From assembly GCA_947846985.1 (NCBI GenBank), contig CANTUZ010000014.1:5441669-5505668 (forward strand): a stretch of DNA of 64,000 bases. The letters run 5' to 3'. Each line of letters begins with the position of its first letter. Positions within the stretch are counted from its first letter, which is position 1. Under the pieces are notes generated by a model. It did no database searches. It was not told the origin of the DNA and worked only from the letters and a program-made list of their open reading frames with translations. A program made the position numbers and the translations under genes. Positions 55,601 through 64,000 of the stretch are shown here, piece after piece. Source of the DNA: Fratercula arctica. Lineage: Eukaryota; Chordata; Aves; Charadriiformes; Alcidae.

Positions 55601-58600
55601 GCCGCACCCTGGGGGAGATCCCCACCTACGGGCTGGCCGGGAACCGCGAGGAGCAGGAGGAGCTGATGGTGGGGGGGGCCGGGGGGGGCCTGGGGGGGGC
55701 CGGGGGGGGGCAGACTGGGGGGTTACGGGGTGATACGGGGCAATGGGGGGGGGATTTGGGGGGGCTGGAGGGGGTTACGGGGTGATATTGGGGGACTGGG
55801 GGGGGATTTGGGGTGATACAGGGGGGCCGGGCCCGGGGGGGGCCTGGGGAGGGCCGGGGGGGGCAGACTGGGGGGTTACGGGGTGATATGGGGGGGCCGG
55901 GGGGCGGATTTGGGGCAGTATTGGGGGGGCTGGGGGGGTTACGGGGTCACGTTGGGGGGCCGGGGGGGGGTTGGGGGGGGGCTGGGGGGGGGATTTGGGG
56001 CAATATGGGGGGGGCCGGGGGGGATTACAGGGTGATTTTGGGGGCTGGGGGGGGATTTGGGGCGATATGGGGGGGCCGGGGGGGGGGTTGGGGGGGCTGG
56101 GGGCAATGTGGGGGGGTGATACGGGGGGGGGACATTTATTGTCTCTTGTCACTTGTGTCACTGTGTCCCCCCCCATGTCCCTTCGTGTCCCCCCCCCACG
56201 TCCCCCCAACGTCCCCGTGTCCCCCCCATGTCCCTTGATGTCCCCTCCTGTCACCCCCTTGTGCCCCCCCCGTGTCCCCCAATGGCCCCCCCGTGTCCCC
56301 CCCTCATGTCCCTTGGTGCCCCCCCATGTCCCCCCCCCCCGTGTCTCCCCCATGGCCCCCCCGTGTTCCCCCCCCATGTCCCTTGGTGCCCCCCCTTATA
56401 CCCCCCCCATGTCCCCCAATGTCCCTCCCCATGTCCCTTGGTGCCCCCCCCGTGTGTCCCCTCCCCGTGTGTCCCCCCCATCCCTTGGTGGCCCCCCCCC
56501 CGTGTCCCCAGGCCCTGGAGCGGGCGGGGCGCGCGTCCCCCCCCGGCCCCCCCGAGTGGGAGGGGGAGGAGCCCGTGGGCTGGAGCAGCGTCAACCTGGC
56601 GGAGGAGCGGCAGCAGCAGGAGGTGGGGGGGGGACACGGAATGGGGGGGGGCACCGGGACAGGGGGGGCACCCAAAATGGGGGGGGGGCACCCAAAACGG
56701 GGGGGGACACGGAATGGGGGGGGGCACCGGGACAGGGGGGGCACCCAAAATGGGGGGGGACACGGAATGGGGGGGGCACCGGGACAGGGGGGGCACCCAA
56801 AATGGGGGGGGGGCACCCAAAACGGGGGGGGACACGGAATGGGGGGGGCACCGGGACAGGGGGGGCACCCAAAACGGGGGGGGCACCGGGGGGGGGGGGA
56901 CACACAGAACAGGGGAGGCACCGGGGTGGGGGGGGGACCGAAATGGGGGGGGGCACCCAGAAACGGGGGGGGGACCCTGAAACGGGGGGGGGGCAGCCCA
57001 AAAACGAAGACACCCTCAAACTGGGGGGGTCCCAAACCAGGAGTGTGTGTGTCGTCCCCCCCCCCCCCAAAACCAGTCCCCCCCAAAACCAGGGGGGACA
57101 CACACCCCAACCAGGGCCCCCCCCAACGCGGGGGGGGGGGGTCCCTCAGAGTCCCTGGGGGGCCCCCACAGTGTGTGTGTGTGGAGGGGGGGGGTCTCCT
57201 CTGAACCCCCCCTTTGCCCCCCCTTTTTACCCCCCCCCCTTTGCCCCCCCCCCCAGTTCTCGGCCTCCTCCACCACCATCTTGGACGAGGAGCCCATCGT
57301 CAACCGGGGGCTGGCGGCCGCGCTGCTGCTCTGCCAGAACAAGGGTGGGGGGCGCTGTGGGGCGGGGGGTGCTATGGGGCGGGGGGGGGGGCGCTGTGGG
57401 GCGGGGGGTGCTATGGGGCGGGGGGGGGGCGCTGTGGGGCAGGGGGCTGCTGTGGGGCGAGGGGGCGCTGTGGGGCAGGGGGCTGCTGTGGGGCGAGGGG
57501 GCGCTGTGGGGCAGGGGCGCTGTGGGGTGGGGGGGCGCTATGGGGCACTGTGGGGCACTATAGGGCTGTGTGGGGTGTCTATGGGGTGCTGTGGGTTGCT
57601 ATAGGGTGCTGTGGGGTGTCTGGGGGTAACTATGGGGCTCTGTGGGGTGTCTGTGGGGTGTCTATGGGGCGCTGTGGGTTGCTATAGGGTGCTGTGGTGT
57701 GTCTGGGGGTAACTATGGGGCTCTGTGGGGTGTCTGTGGGGTATCTATGGGGCGCTGTGGGGCTGTGTGGGTTGCTATGGGGTGCTGTGGGGCACTGTGG
57801 GGTGTCTATAGGGCTGTGTGGGGTGTCTATGGGGCGCTGTGGGGCTGTGTGGGTCGCTATGGGGCGCTGTGGGGCTGTGTATGTCGCTATGGGTCGCTGT
57901 GGGGTGTCTGTGGGGCGCTGTGGGGTGTCTGTGGGTCACTGTGGGTTGCTATGGGGCGCTGTGGGTTGCTATGGGGCGCTGTGGGGCGCTATGGGGCACT
58001 GGAGGTCTCTGTGGGGTGCTGTGGGTCTCTGTGGGGCGCTATGGGGCACTGTGGGGTCGCTGTGGGGTGCTGTGGGGCGCTATGGGGCGCTGTGGGTCCG
58101 GGTCCCCCCAGGGCTGCTGGAGACGACGGTGCAGAAGGTCGCCCGGGTGAAGGCCCCCAACAAGTCCCTGCCCTCGGCCGTCTACTGCATCGAGGACAAG
58201 ATGTGGGTGACGTCACCCCCCCGTCACCCCCCCGTCACCCCACGTGTCACCCCCCGTCACCCCCCCCGTCACCCCCCATCACCCCCCCTGTCACCCCCCC
58301 TGTCACCCCCCCGTCACCCCCCGTCACCCCACGTGTCACCCCACATGTCACCCCCCCGTCACCCGCTGTCACCCCCCCGGTGACCTGCCCGGCTGGTGTG
58401 GGGAGCACCAGCGCTGCCGTGTCCCTGGGTGCCACCGTCCCCGTGTCCCTTTGTGTCACCCTGTCCTGCTGTCCCCAGCATCCCCCCTGTCCCCGATGTC
58501 CCCAACAGGCCATCGGTGACAAGTACAGCCGGCGGGAGGAGCACTTGGTGTCCCCTCTGTGTCCATGTCCCCCCACGTCCCTGATGTCCCCCATGTCCCC

Positions 58601-61494
58601 GGTGTCCCTGATGTCCCCAACATCCCCAATGTCCCTGATGTCCCCAATGTCCCCGCTGTCCCCAACAGGCCATCGGTGACAAGTACAGCCGGCGGGAGGA
58701 GCACTTGGTGTCCCCTCTGTGTCCCTGTCCCCCCACGTCCCTGATGTCCCCCATGTCCCCGGTGTCCCTGATGTCCCCAACATCCCCAATGTTCCTGATG
58801 TCCCTGGTGTCCCCAATGTCCCCGGTGTCCCCAATGTCCCCGCTGTCCCCGCAGGGCCATCGATGACAAGTACAGCCGGCGGGAGGAGTACCGGGGCTTC
58901 ACGCAGGACTTCAAGGAGAAGGACGGCTACCGGCCCGACGTCAAGATCGAGTACGTGGACGAGACCGGCCGCAAGCTGACGCCCAAGGAGGTGACACCGG
59001 GGGGGGGGGGTGACACAGGCACACACAGTCCCGGGGGGGGGGGGCGCGGGGGTGTCACACGTGTCCCCTGACCCCCCCCCTCCCCCCCTCCAGGCGTTCC
59101 GGCAGTTGTCCCACCGCTTCCATGGGAAGGGCTCGGGGAAGATGAAGACGGAGCGAAGGATGAAGAAGTTGGACGAGGAGGCGGTGAGGGGCCGGGGGGG
59201 GGCACCGGGGGCCTGGGCCCAGTTTGGGGGCCCCTCGGCCCAGTTTGGGGGGTCCTTGGCCCACTCTGGGGGGACCTGGGTCCAGTTTGGGGGATCCTGG
59301 GCCCAGTTTTGGGACCCTGGGTCTAGTTTGGGGGGTCCTCGGCCCAGTTTGGGGGTCCTTGGTCCAGTTTGGGGGGGTCTTGGTTCCAGTTTGGGGGATC
59401 CTGTTTCCAGTTTGAGGATCGTGGGCCCAGTTTGGGGGTGCTGGGTCCAGTTTGGGGGGTCCTCGGCCCAGTTTGGGGGATCGTGGGCCCAGTTTGGGGC
59501 CCTGGGTCCAGTTTGGGGTCCCCTTGGCCCAGTTTGGGGGGTCCTGGGTCCAGTTTGGGGCCCTGGGTCCAGTTTGGGGTCCCCTTGGCCCAGTTTGGGG
59601 GGTCCTGGGTCCAGTTTGGGGCCCTTGGAGCCTTTCGGGGTCTCCCTGCCCCAATTTGGGGGGACTTTGGCCCAATTTAGGGCCCCCAAACTCCAATTTT
59701 TGGGTCCCCCCCGTCCCCCCCCCCCCTCATTTTTGGGGGGGGACCCAACACCCTCAGCCCCCACCCCCCACCCCTTTTTGGGGGGGGTCTCCCTCAATTT
59801 GGGGCTCCCCCCCACTTTGGGGGGGACCCCTTAGATTTTGGGGTGCCCCCGCTCAGGGGGGGGTCCCCCAAATGTGTCATGTCCCCACCCCCCCCCGGGC
59901 TGTTCTTTGGGGTGAAAAGGGGAGGTTTTGGGGCTGGGGGCTCCCCTGTTTTGTGGGGGGGGGTGCCCCATTTTTGGGGGTCCCTCCCACTTTGGGGGGG
60001 CTCCGTCACTTTGGGGGGGCCCTTTAGATTGTGGGTTGCCCCCTCCCCTCGGGGGGGGGGTGTCCCCCAAATGTGTGTGTTCCCCCCCCCCCCCAGGGCT
60101 GTTCTTTGGGGTGAAAAGGGGAGGTTTTGGGGCTGGGGGCTCCCCTGTTTTGCGGGGGGGGGGGTGCCCCATTTTTGGGGGTCCCTCCCACTTTGGGGGG
60201 GCTCCGTCACTTTGGGGGGGCCCTTTAGATTGTGGGTTGCCCCCTCCCCTCGGGGGGGGGGGGTGTCCCCCAAATGTGTGTGTTCCCCCCCCCCCCCCCC
60301 AGGGCTGTTCTTTGGGGTGAAAAGGGGAGGTTTTGGGGCCGGGGGCTCCCCGGGTTTTGGGGGGGTTGTGCCCCGTTTTTGGGGCGGCCCCGGCGGGGGG
60401 GGGCTGACGGGGTGCCCCCCCCCAGCTGCTGAAGAAGATGAGCTCCAGCGACACCCCCCTGGGGACGGTGGCGCTGCTGCAGGAGAAGCAAAAGGCCCAG
60501 AAGACGCCGTACATCGTCCTCAGCGGCAGCGGGAAGAGCATGAACGCGTGAGGCACTGGGAGGGACTGGGAGTGCTGGAAGGGGCACTGGGAGGGACTGG
60601 GAGGGGAAGGGGAGCACTGGGAGGGGACTGGGAGGGACTGGGAGGGGAAGGGGAGCACTGGGAGGGGCACTGGGAGGAGAAGGGGAGCACTGGGAGAGGA
60701 CTGGGAGGGAAAGGGGGACACTGGGAGGGGACTGGGAGGGACTGGGAGGGGACTGGGAGGGAAAGGGGGACACTGGGAGGGGACTGGGAGACAACTGGGA
60801 GGGGACTGGGAGGGACTGGGAGCACTGGGAGGGGCACTGGGAGGGACTGGGAGGCGAAGGGGAGCACTGGGAGGGGACTGGGAGGGACTGGGAGCACTGG
60901 GAGGGGACTGGGAGGGACTGGGACTGCTGGAAGGGGCACTGGGAGGGGACTGGGAGGGACTGGAAGGGACTGGGACTGCTGGAAGGTGCACTGGGAGGGG
61001 ACTGGGAGACAACTGGGAGGGGACTGGGAGCACTGGGAGGGGCACTGGGGGGGACTGGGAGGGACTGGGAGCACTGGGAGGGGCACTGGGGGCACAGGGA
61101 GGGGACTGGGAGGGGACTGGGAGCACTGGGAGGGGACTGGGAGCACTGGGAGGGGCACTGGGAGGGGAAGGGGAGCACTGGGAGGGGACCGGGAGGGCAC
61201 TGGGAGCACTGGGAGGGACTGGGAGGGGACTGGGAGCACTGGGAGGGGACTGGGAGACAACTGGGAGGGGACTGGGAGAGGCACTGGGATTGACTGGGAG
61301 TACTGGGAGTACTGGGAGGGGCTGGGGGAGAACTGGGAGGGACTGGGAGCACTGGGAGGGACTGGGAGTGCTGGAAGGGGCGCTGGGGGGGACAGAAGGG
61401 GGTGATGGGGGAACTGGGAGGGGAGTGGGGGAACTGGGAGCACTGGGGCACTGACCCCCCCCTTCCCCCCCCCAGGAACACCATCACCAAGTGA
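43648..61494 (+). CDS. SART1: SART1 (SNU66), U4/U6.U5 tri-snRNP splicing factor
   Basis: SART1 recruits the tri-snRNP to the prespliceosome. Twenty exons: 43648-43994 ([12 protein letters not shown]), 44237-44282, 44919-44974 ([11 protein letters not shown]), 45065-45191, 45283-45388 ([18 protein letters not shown]), 48391-48468 ([14 protein letters not shown]), 48552-48651 ([16 protein letters not shown]), 51125-51267, 51354-51560 (EYLTPQEM), 53072-53193 (RADDLLPL), 53835-53990 ([12 protein letters not shown]), 54350-54480, 55510-55668 ([20 protein letters not shown]), 56512-56622 ([10 protein letters not shown]), 57257-57344 ([20 protein letters not shown]), 58112-58202, 58855-58990 ([20 protein letters not shown]), 59094-59183 ([20 protein letters not shown]), 60426-60547 ([20 protein letters not shown]) and 61476-61494 (NTITK stop). 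About 810 residues against 800 in human. Frame breaks sit near 43840-43862, 53921-53940 and 54470-54481, all in repeats or homopolymers. Otherwise complete. Confidence 0.97.
44000..44910. repeat. GTGCCCCATAGACCCCCCC minisatellites, SART1 introns 1-2
   Basis: Intron 1 (43995-44236) is [24 protein letters not shown]; intron 2 (44283-44918) is CCCCAGCGCCCCCCCCGTGC plus CCCATAGACC with about 35-base units. Intron 1 is G-rich in SART1 sense and intron 2 C-rich. No exons inside. Confidence 0.8.
45395..45760. repeat. GGGGCACGGGGGGGCGCTGG minisatellite, SART1 intron 5 start
   Basis: G-rich tandem units of about 30 bases starting at the exon 5 donor, with GCTGTGGGGCACGGGGGGG and a block containing CAAAGAAGGTGCTGGGGGG and GACTATGAGCAGT present twice. 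Confidence 0.8.
45770..46380. other. Unique intronic sequence, SART1 intron 5
   Basis: About 600 bases of non-repetitive, moderately GC-rich DNA with AT-rich patches (AAAAATTAGCTTATTTTTTC near 45890). No protein homology, RNA gene or transposon recognised. Confidence 0.5.
46380..48345. repeat. GGTGGCCACCCGTTGGCTGG minisatellite, SART1 intron 5
   Basis: About 2 kb of degenerate units of 30-36 bases with GGTGGTGGCCACCCGTTGAC and TTGGCTTCTCTTGGC. Unlike other arrays it is not G-run or C-run based and alternates GGTGG with CCACC, so units are partly self-complementary (GGTGGCCACC). Very long frames here are repeat artefacts. Confidence 0.85.
48655..49660. repeat. GGGGACACCGTGGGGGGACA minisatellite, first half of SART1 intron 7
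   Basis: G-rich tandem units of 37-58 bases with GGGGACACCATGGGGGGACA, TTGGGTCAGGGACACCC and CCCAGAGGGG. It starts at the exon 7 donor. G-rich in SART1 sense. Confidence 0.88.
49690..51124. repeat. GTCCCCAGCGCTGTCCCCGT minisatellite, second half of SART1 intron 7
   Basis: C-rich tandem units with GTCCCCAGCGCTGTCCCCGT and GTCCCCCGTCCCCCCCGT. It runs right up to the exon 8 acceptor, whose GTCCCCAGGGGTG recurs once as near-copy in the array (about 51057-51069). Hence each unit carries an acceptor-like CCCCAG. Confidence 0.88.
51570..52760. repeat. GGAGCCCTTTGGGGGGG minisatellite, SART1 intron 9
   Basis: About 30 units of 36-40 bases with GGGGGGTTATTGGAGCCC or GGGGCTGTCGGAGCCC followed by TTTGGGGGGGGGTCGG. 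A longer block with GAATTTGAGGGAGGTTTGGG recurs at about 51650, 51738, 52141, 52228 and 52646, and part of the array (51650-52060 and 52140-52500) looks like a segmental duplication of about 490 bases. Confidence 0.88.
53205..53815. repeat. GGGGCACCCATGGGTGCTGG minisatellite, SART1 intron 10
   Basis: Units of 40-65 bases with GGGGCACCCATGGGTGCTGG, GGTCCTAGGGG and GGCAGGGAAGGGTCCTA. The CACCCATGGGTG core is palindromic. The same core recurs in introns 11 and 12 (53991-54345 and 55230-55320). Confidence 0.85.
53991..54345. repeat. GGTCCCGGGGGCCACCC minisatellite, SART1 intron 11
   Basis: Five units of about 50 bases with GGGGGTCCTGGGGGGGGTGG, GGTCCCGGGGGCCACCC and CATGGGTGCTGG. G-rich in SART1 sense; fills the short intron. 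Confidence 0.8.
54495..55230. repeat. CATCCCCCCCTCATCCCC microsatellite, SART1 intron 12
   Basis: About 730 bases of TCATCCCCCCC and CACATCCCCCC units of 9-14 bases, containing almost no G on the plus strand. C-rich in SART1 sense. No exon. Confidence 0.9.
55672..56505. repeat. G-rich then C-rich repeats, SART1 intron 13
   Basis: From the donor to about 56130: GGGGCCGGGGGGGGATTTGG and GGGGTTACGGGGTGATA units. From about 56160 to the acceptor: CCCCCATGTCCCTTGGTGCC and CGTGTCCCCCC units. The strand composition flips in mid-intron. Confidence 0.85.
56625..57010. repeat. GGCACCGGGACAGGGGGGGC minisatellite, SART1 intron 14
   Basis: Units of about 60-75 bases with GACACGGAATGGGGGGGG, GCACCGGGACAGGGGGGG and CACCCAAAATGGGGG, four to five copies. 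A C-rich stretch (57050-57250) leads to the exon 15 acceptor. Confidence 0.85.
57345..58105. repeat. GGGGCGCTGTGGGG / GGGTGCTATGGGG minisatellite, SART1 intron 15
   Basis: Array of 12-25-base units (GCTATGGGGCGCTGTGGGG, GTGTCTGTGGGG) filling the intron from donor to acceptor. Several 60-100-base blocks are repeated. G-rich in sense throughout. Confidence 0.88.
58500..58854 (+). repeat. SART1: Two partial copies of the SART1 exon 17 acceptor and 5' end
   Basis: Tandem repeat units, the first two exactly 160 bases apart. Copies at 58509 and 58669 carry AG then GCCATCGGTGACAAGTACAG and CCGGCGGGAGGAGCAC, matching the start of real exon 17 (58855) except for one fewer G, GGT for GAT, and CACTTGG for TACCGG. 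The rest of each unit is GTCCCTGATGTCCCC minisatellite. The copies lack the remaining exon and would shift frame if spliced, so they are decoy acceptors or pseudo-exons. Intron 16 before this (58210-58380) is a CCCCCCGTCACC repeat. Confidence 0.88.
59185..59700. repeat. GGCCCAGTTTGGGGG minisatellite, SART1 intron 18
   Basis: Units of 17-26 bases, GGTCCTGGGTCCAGTTTGGG and TCGGCCCAGTTTGGGG, about 22 copies, beginning a few tens of bases after the exon 18 donor. Confidence 0.88.
59850..60400. repeat. Three tandem about 200-bp repeats before SART1 exon 19
   Basis: Three highly similar units about 200 bases apart, each with CCCCCAAATGTGT, a C-run, GGGCTGTTCTTTGGGGTGAA, AAGGGGAGGTTTTGGGGC and TTTAGATTGTGGGTTGCCCC. 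In two of them the C-run ends in CAG, giving acceptor-like sites upstream of the true one at 60424-60425. Confidence 0.88.
60548..61440. repeat. ACTGGGAGGGG minisatellite, SART1 intron 19
   Basis: [24 protein letters not shown] units start exactly at the exon 19 donor (GC|GTGAGGCACTGGGAGG) and fill the intron. Same family as in the MUS81 introns and 12090-13105, again G-rich in the sense strand. Confidence 0.9.
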
Positions 61495-61582
61495 GCGGCG
61501 CCGGGGGACGCCCCTGTCCCCTCCCTGCCCCCTCCCTGTCCCCCCCCCCGTCCCCCGTGTCCCCTCCTGGCCCCGCGGGGAC

Positions 61583-61588
61583 AATAAA
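61583..61588 (+). terminator. SART1: SART1 poly(A) signal AATAAA
   Basis: AATAAA 89 bases after the SART1 stop codon, followed by a GT-rich stretch (GTCACCGCGTGTCACC). This is a normal, short 3' UTR. Confidence 0.85.
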
Positions 61589-61817
61589 GCCCTTGGGGAC
61601 AGTCACCGCGTGTCACCCGCGCCAGGGGACGGGACTGAGGGCACAGAATCACCCGCTGTCCCCACGCGGGGGGGGGGTGTGACAGTGCCACCGCCTGTCC
61701 CCGTCACCAGGCCTGGGGACAGCCCTGTCCCCGTCCCGCCTCTGTGTCACCGCCGTGTCCCCAAGGCCCCTACGAGGGGACGAAGCCACCGCCTGTCCCC
61801 GCTGCCACCAACAGTCC

Positions 61818-61823
61818 TTTATT
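61818..61823 (-). terminator. EIF1AD: EIF1AD poly(A) signal AATAAA
   Basis: AATAAA on the minus strand, about 63 bases after the EIF1AD stop codon. The SART1 and EIF1AD signals are only about 230 bases apart, tail to tail. Confidence 0.8.
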
Positions 61824-61885
61824 GGGGGAGCAGCCGCTGTCCCCGTGTGTCCCCGCTTGGGGGGGGGGGGACACGGGACACCCCC

Positions 61886-63194
61886 TCACTGGGGGGGACA
61901 CCGCGTGTCCTGGGTGCCACCGTCCCCTCTGTCCTTGTCCCCACCGTCACGGGGGCGTGTGTCCTTGTCACCCGGGTCCTTGTCATCCGGGTCCTTCTCT
62001 TTGTCACTTGGGTCCTTTTCCTCGGGGCTTGGGTCCTTCTTGTCACCCGGCTCCTCCTCGGTGTCACCCGGGTCCTTGTCACCCAGGTCGTCCTTCTCCT
62101 CCTTGTCACCCGCGTCCTCTTTGGTGTCACCTGTGTCCTTGTCACCCGCGTCCTCCTTGGTGTCACCCGTGTCCTTGTCACCTGCGTCCTCATCGGTGTC
62201 ACCCATGTCCTCCTCGTCCCCCGTGTCCTCCTCGGTGTCACCCGTGTCCTCGTCCCCCGCGTCCTCCTCGGTGTCACCCGCGTCCTCCTCCTCCTCCTCG
62301 TCCCCCGTGTCCCCCTCGCTGTCCCCGCTGTCCCCCGTGTCCCCGCGTGCCCCCGCCCGGTTGGTGTTGACGAAGAGCCCGATGTCCCTGTCCTCGGGGG
62401 GGGCCCGGCTGCCTCGGGGACACGGGGGGGGGGGGACAATTAATACCCCCCCATTATTGCCCCCCCCGCCCGCAATTCCCCCCCCCGTTATTGCCCCTCC
62501 TTAATGGCCCCCTCTTAGTGCCCCCCCCCCCCCCCCCCCCCAAATAACCACCCCCCCGTTTACACTCTCATTTTATTACCCCCCCCCAGGTTATTGCCCC
62601 CCCCCAGTTATTACCACCACCCTTTACCCCCCCCCCTTATCATTGCCCCTCCCCATTTGCCCCCCCCATGTTATTGCCCCCCCTTTATTCCCCATATTCT
62701 TGCCCCACCCCAGATTATCCCCCCCCCAAATTATTGCCCCCCCCCACATTACTGCCCCCCCATTCAATCCCCCACATTATTGCCCCCCCCCATTATTACC
62801 CCCCCCCGGTTATTGTTCCCTCCCCCCTTATTGCCCCTGCAATAACCCCCCCCCCCGGTTATTGTGTCCCCCTTAACCCCCCTCAATGTTGCCCCCCCCC
62901 CATTAAATCCCCCCCCAAATTGCCCCCCCCCCCCCCCCGGAACTCACCCCTCCCGGGGGGTGAAGGCTTCAGGCCTGCAGGGAACGGGGAGGGGGGGGGT
63001 CACAGCTGGGAACTGGGAGGGACTGGGAGGGACTGGGAGGGGTTTGCCCCCCCTCGGGGGGGTATTTACGGGGGGGGGGCCCTACCAGAGCCCCTGGTGC
63101 TGCAGGAAGCGGACGTGGGGGGGCAGGAGCACGAGGGACATCTCGGCCTTGACCTTGTCCCCCTCCTCGATGGGGTCCACCAGCAGGAAGTCAC
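61886..63194 (-). CDS. EIF1AD: EIF1AD, eIF1A-like protein, C-terminal exons with expanded acidic tail
   Basis: EIF1AD is a nuclear protein with an eIF1A-like OB fold. Exons in view, 5' to 3': 63086-63194 ([30 protein letters not shown]), 62948-62974 ([10 protein letters not shown]) and 61886-62408 ([18 protein letters not shown], then the tail). The joins keep phase; upstream exons lie beyond the right edge. The conserved DxxLFVNTNR motif is followed by about 150 residues of repeats such as [14 protein letters not shown] and GDKDPGD, ending DTRCPPQ and a stop. I recall a whole human protein of about 165 residues with only a short acidic end, so the tail is much expanded. The tail DNA is a GTCACCCGTGTCCTTGTC-type minisatellite in multiples of three and stays open in frame throughout. 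Confidence 0.94.
62425..62935. repeat. TTATTGCCCCCC repeat, EIF1AD last intron
   Basis: Degenerate units of 12-25 bases, CATTATTGCCCCCCC and GTTATTACCCCCCC. G-rich with TAATAA interruptions in EIF1AD sense. No exon. Confidence 0.85.
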
Positions 63195-63199
63195 CTGGG

Positions 63200-64000
63200 G
63201 GGGGGGATGGGGGGGTCAGGGGGTCACCGGGGGTGGGGGGGGGGGCAGAGTTGGCGGGTGTCACCCGGAGGGGACAGCGACAGGGGGGGTCACTTGGGGG
63301 GGTCAGGGACAGGGGGCGACAGGAGGAGGACGGGGGGTGACACTGGGGGTGACACTGGGGACGATGATGACAGCGGGGGCAGCACAGTGACGATGGGGGT
63401 GACAAAGACAATGGGGGTGACAGCGAGGGGAACAGGGTGACGGGGGGGTGACGGGGGGGTGACAGAGCAGGGGTGGGGTGAAGGGGGACAGCGGGCGCAA
63501 TAGTGGAAGTGACAGGGGGACAGTGGGGGTGACAGTGGCTGGCCAGGGGGCCGAAGTGGGGGTGACGGGGGGGTGGCGGGGTGACAAGAGGGGTGGCACG
63601 GTGACAAGGAGGTGACAGTGGGGGTGGCAGAGTGACAGCAAAGGTGACAAGGGGTGACAGCAGGGGCGATGGGGTATGACAGCGGGGGGGTGGCAGGGTG
63701 ACAGGAGGTGATGGGGGGTGGCAGGGTGACAGGGCAGTGACAGCGGGGGTAGCAGAGGGTGGCAGGGTGACAGGGAGGTGACAGAAGGGGTGGCAGGGTG
63801 AGAAGGGGGTGGCAGGGTGACAGGGGGGTGACAAGATAACAAGGAGGTAACAGAAGGGGGGACAGGGTGACAGGGGAGGTGGCAGGGTGGCAGGGGAGGT
63901 GAGAAGGTGACAAGGAGGTGACAGAAGGGGTGGCAGGGTGACAGGGGGGTGACAGAAGGGGTGGCAGGGTGACGGGGGGGTGACAGAAGGGGTGGCAGGG
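63200..64000. repeat. GGTGACAGGGTGGCAGGG minisatellite, EIF1AD intron
   Basis: Tandem units with GGTGACAGAAGGGGTGGCAG, GGTGACAGGGGGGTGAC and TGGCAGGGTGACAGG running to the right end of the window. C-rich in EIF1AD sense. The next EIF1AD exon upstream is not in the window. Confidence 0.88.

Noticed and set aside
58509..58716. Extra coding exons of SART1 (copies of exon 17)
   Set aside because: They lack most of the exon and one G after the AG, so splicing them in would break the frame. Reported as decoy copies instead.
60548..61405. Extension of SART1 by reading through exon 19 into a Gly-rich frame
   Set aside because: A clear GC|GTGAGG donor and the expected final exon (NTITK stop) at 61476-61494 show that this is intron.

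Overview
This window is a very GC-rich, gene-dense stretch of vertebrate nuclear DNA. It is most likely from a bird microchromosome or dot chromosome. Three things point there: tiny introns filled with G-run and C-run minisatellites, CpG-island promoters only a few hundred bases apart, and compact orthologues of genes that in mammals cluster on human 11q13. That is an inference from composition and gene content; the species is not identified. Long open reading frames are common but almost all come from repeats and are not genes. The genes were found by reading spliced exons against remembered vertebrate proteins.

Layout, left to right. BBS1 (minus, exons 1-8 of the gene, rest lies left of the window) spans 2819-6768. 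It shares a divergent CpG promoter carrying an X-box cluster with FAU (plus, 8304-8787), which lacks the expected eS30 C-terminal exon. ZNHIT2 (plus, single exon, 9367-10384) is followed by a 90-bp TTAACGA satellite and an ACTGGGAGG minisatellite. It then meets MUS81 (minus, 16 exons, 13891-23874) tail to tail at an inverted AGTAAA hairpin. BANF1 (minus, 25404-26689), TRMT112 (minus, 30977-32630) and SLC3A2 (minus, 34481-42293) follow in the same direction. SLC3A2 is head to head with SART1 (plus, 20 exons, 43648-61494) across a promoter with repeated GCCATTTTG elements. SART1 ends tail to tail with EIF1AD (minus, 61886 to beyond the right end), whose acidic tail is greatly expanded.

The genes are unrelated housekeeping functions: ciliary BBSome, ribosome/ubiquitin-like fusion, U5 snRNP assembly, DNA repair nuclease, chromatin/nuclear envelope, methyltransferase activator, amino-acid transporter heavy chain, tri-snRNP splicing factor and an eIF1A-like protein. 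They share architecture rather than a pathway.

The most striking feature is the relation between genes and repeats. Several intronic minisatellites contain copies of the adjoining splice site (MUS81 intron 11, SLC3A2 near 37.1-37.7 kb, SART1 exon 17), and one repeat has become coding (EIF1AD tail). Many exons carry apparent one-base frameshifts at G or C homopolymers. The simplest explanation is sequencing or assembly error, so the exact proteins should be read with that caution.
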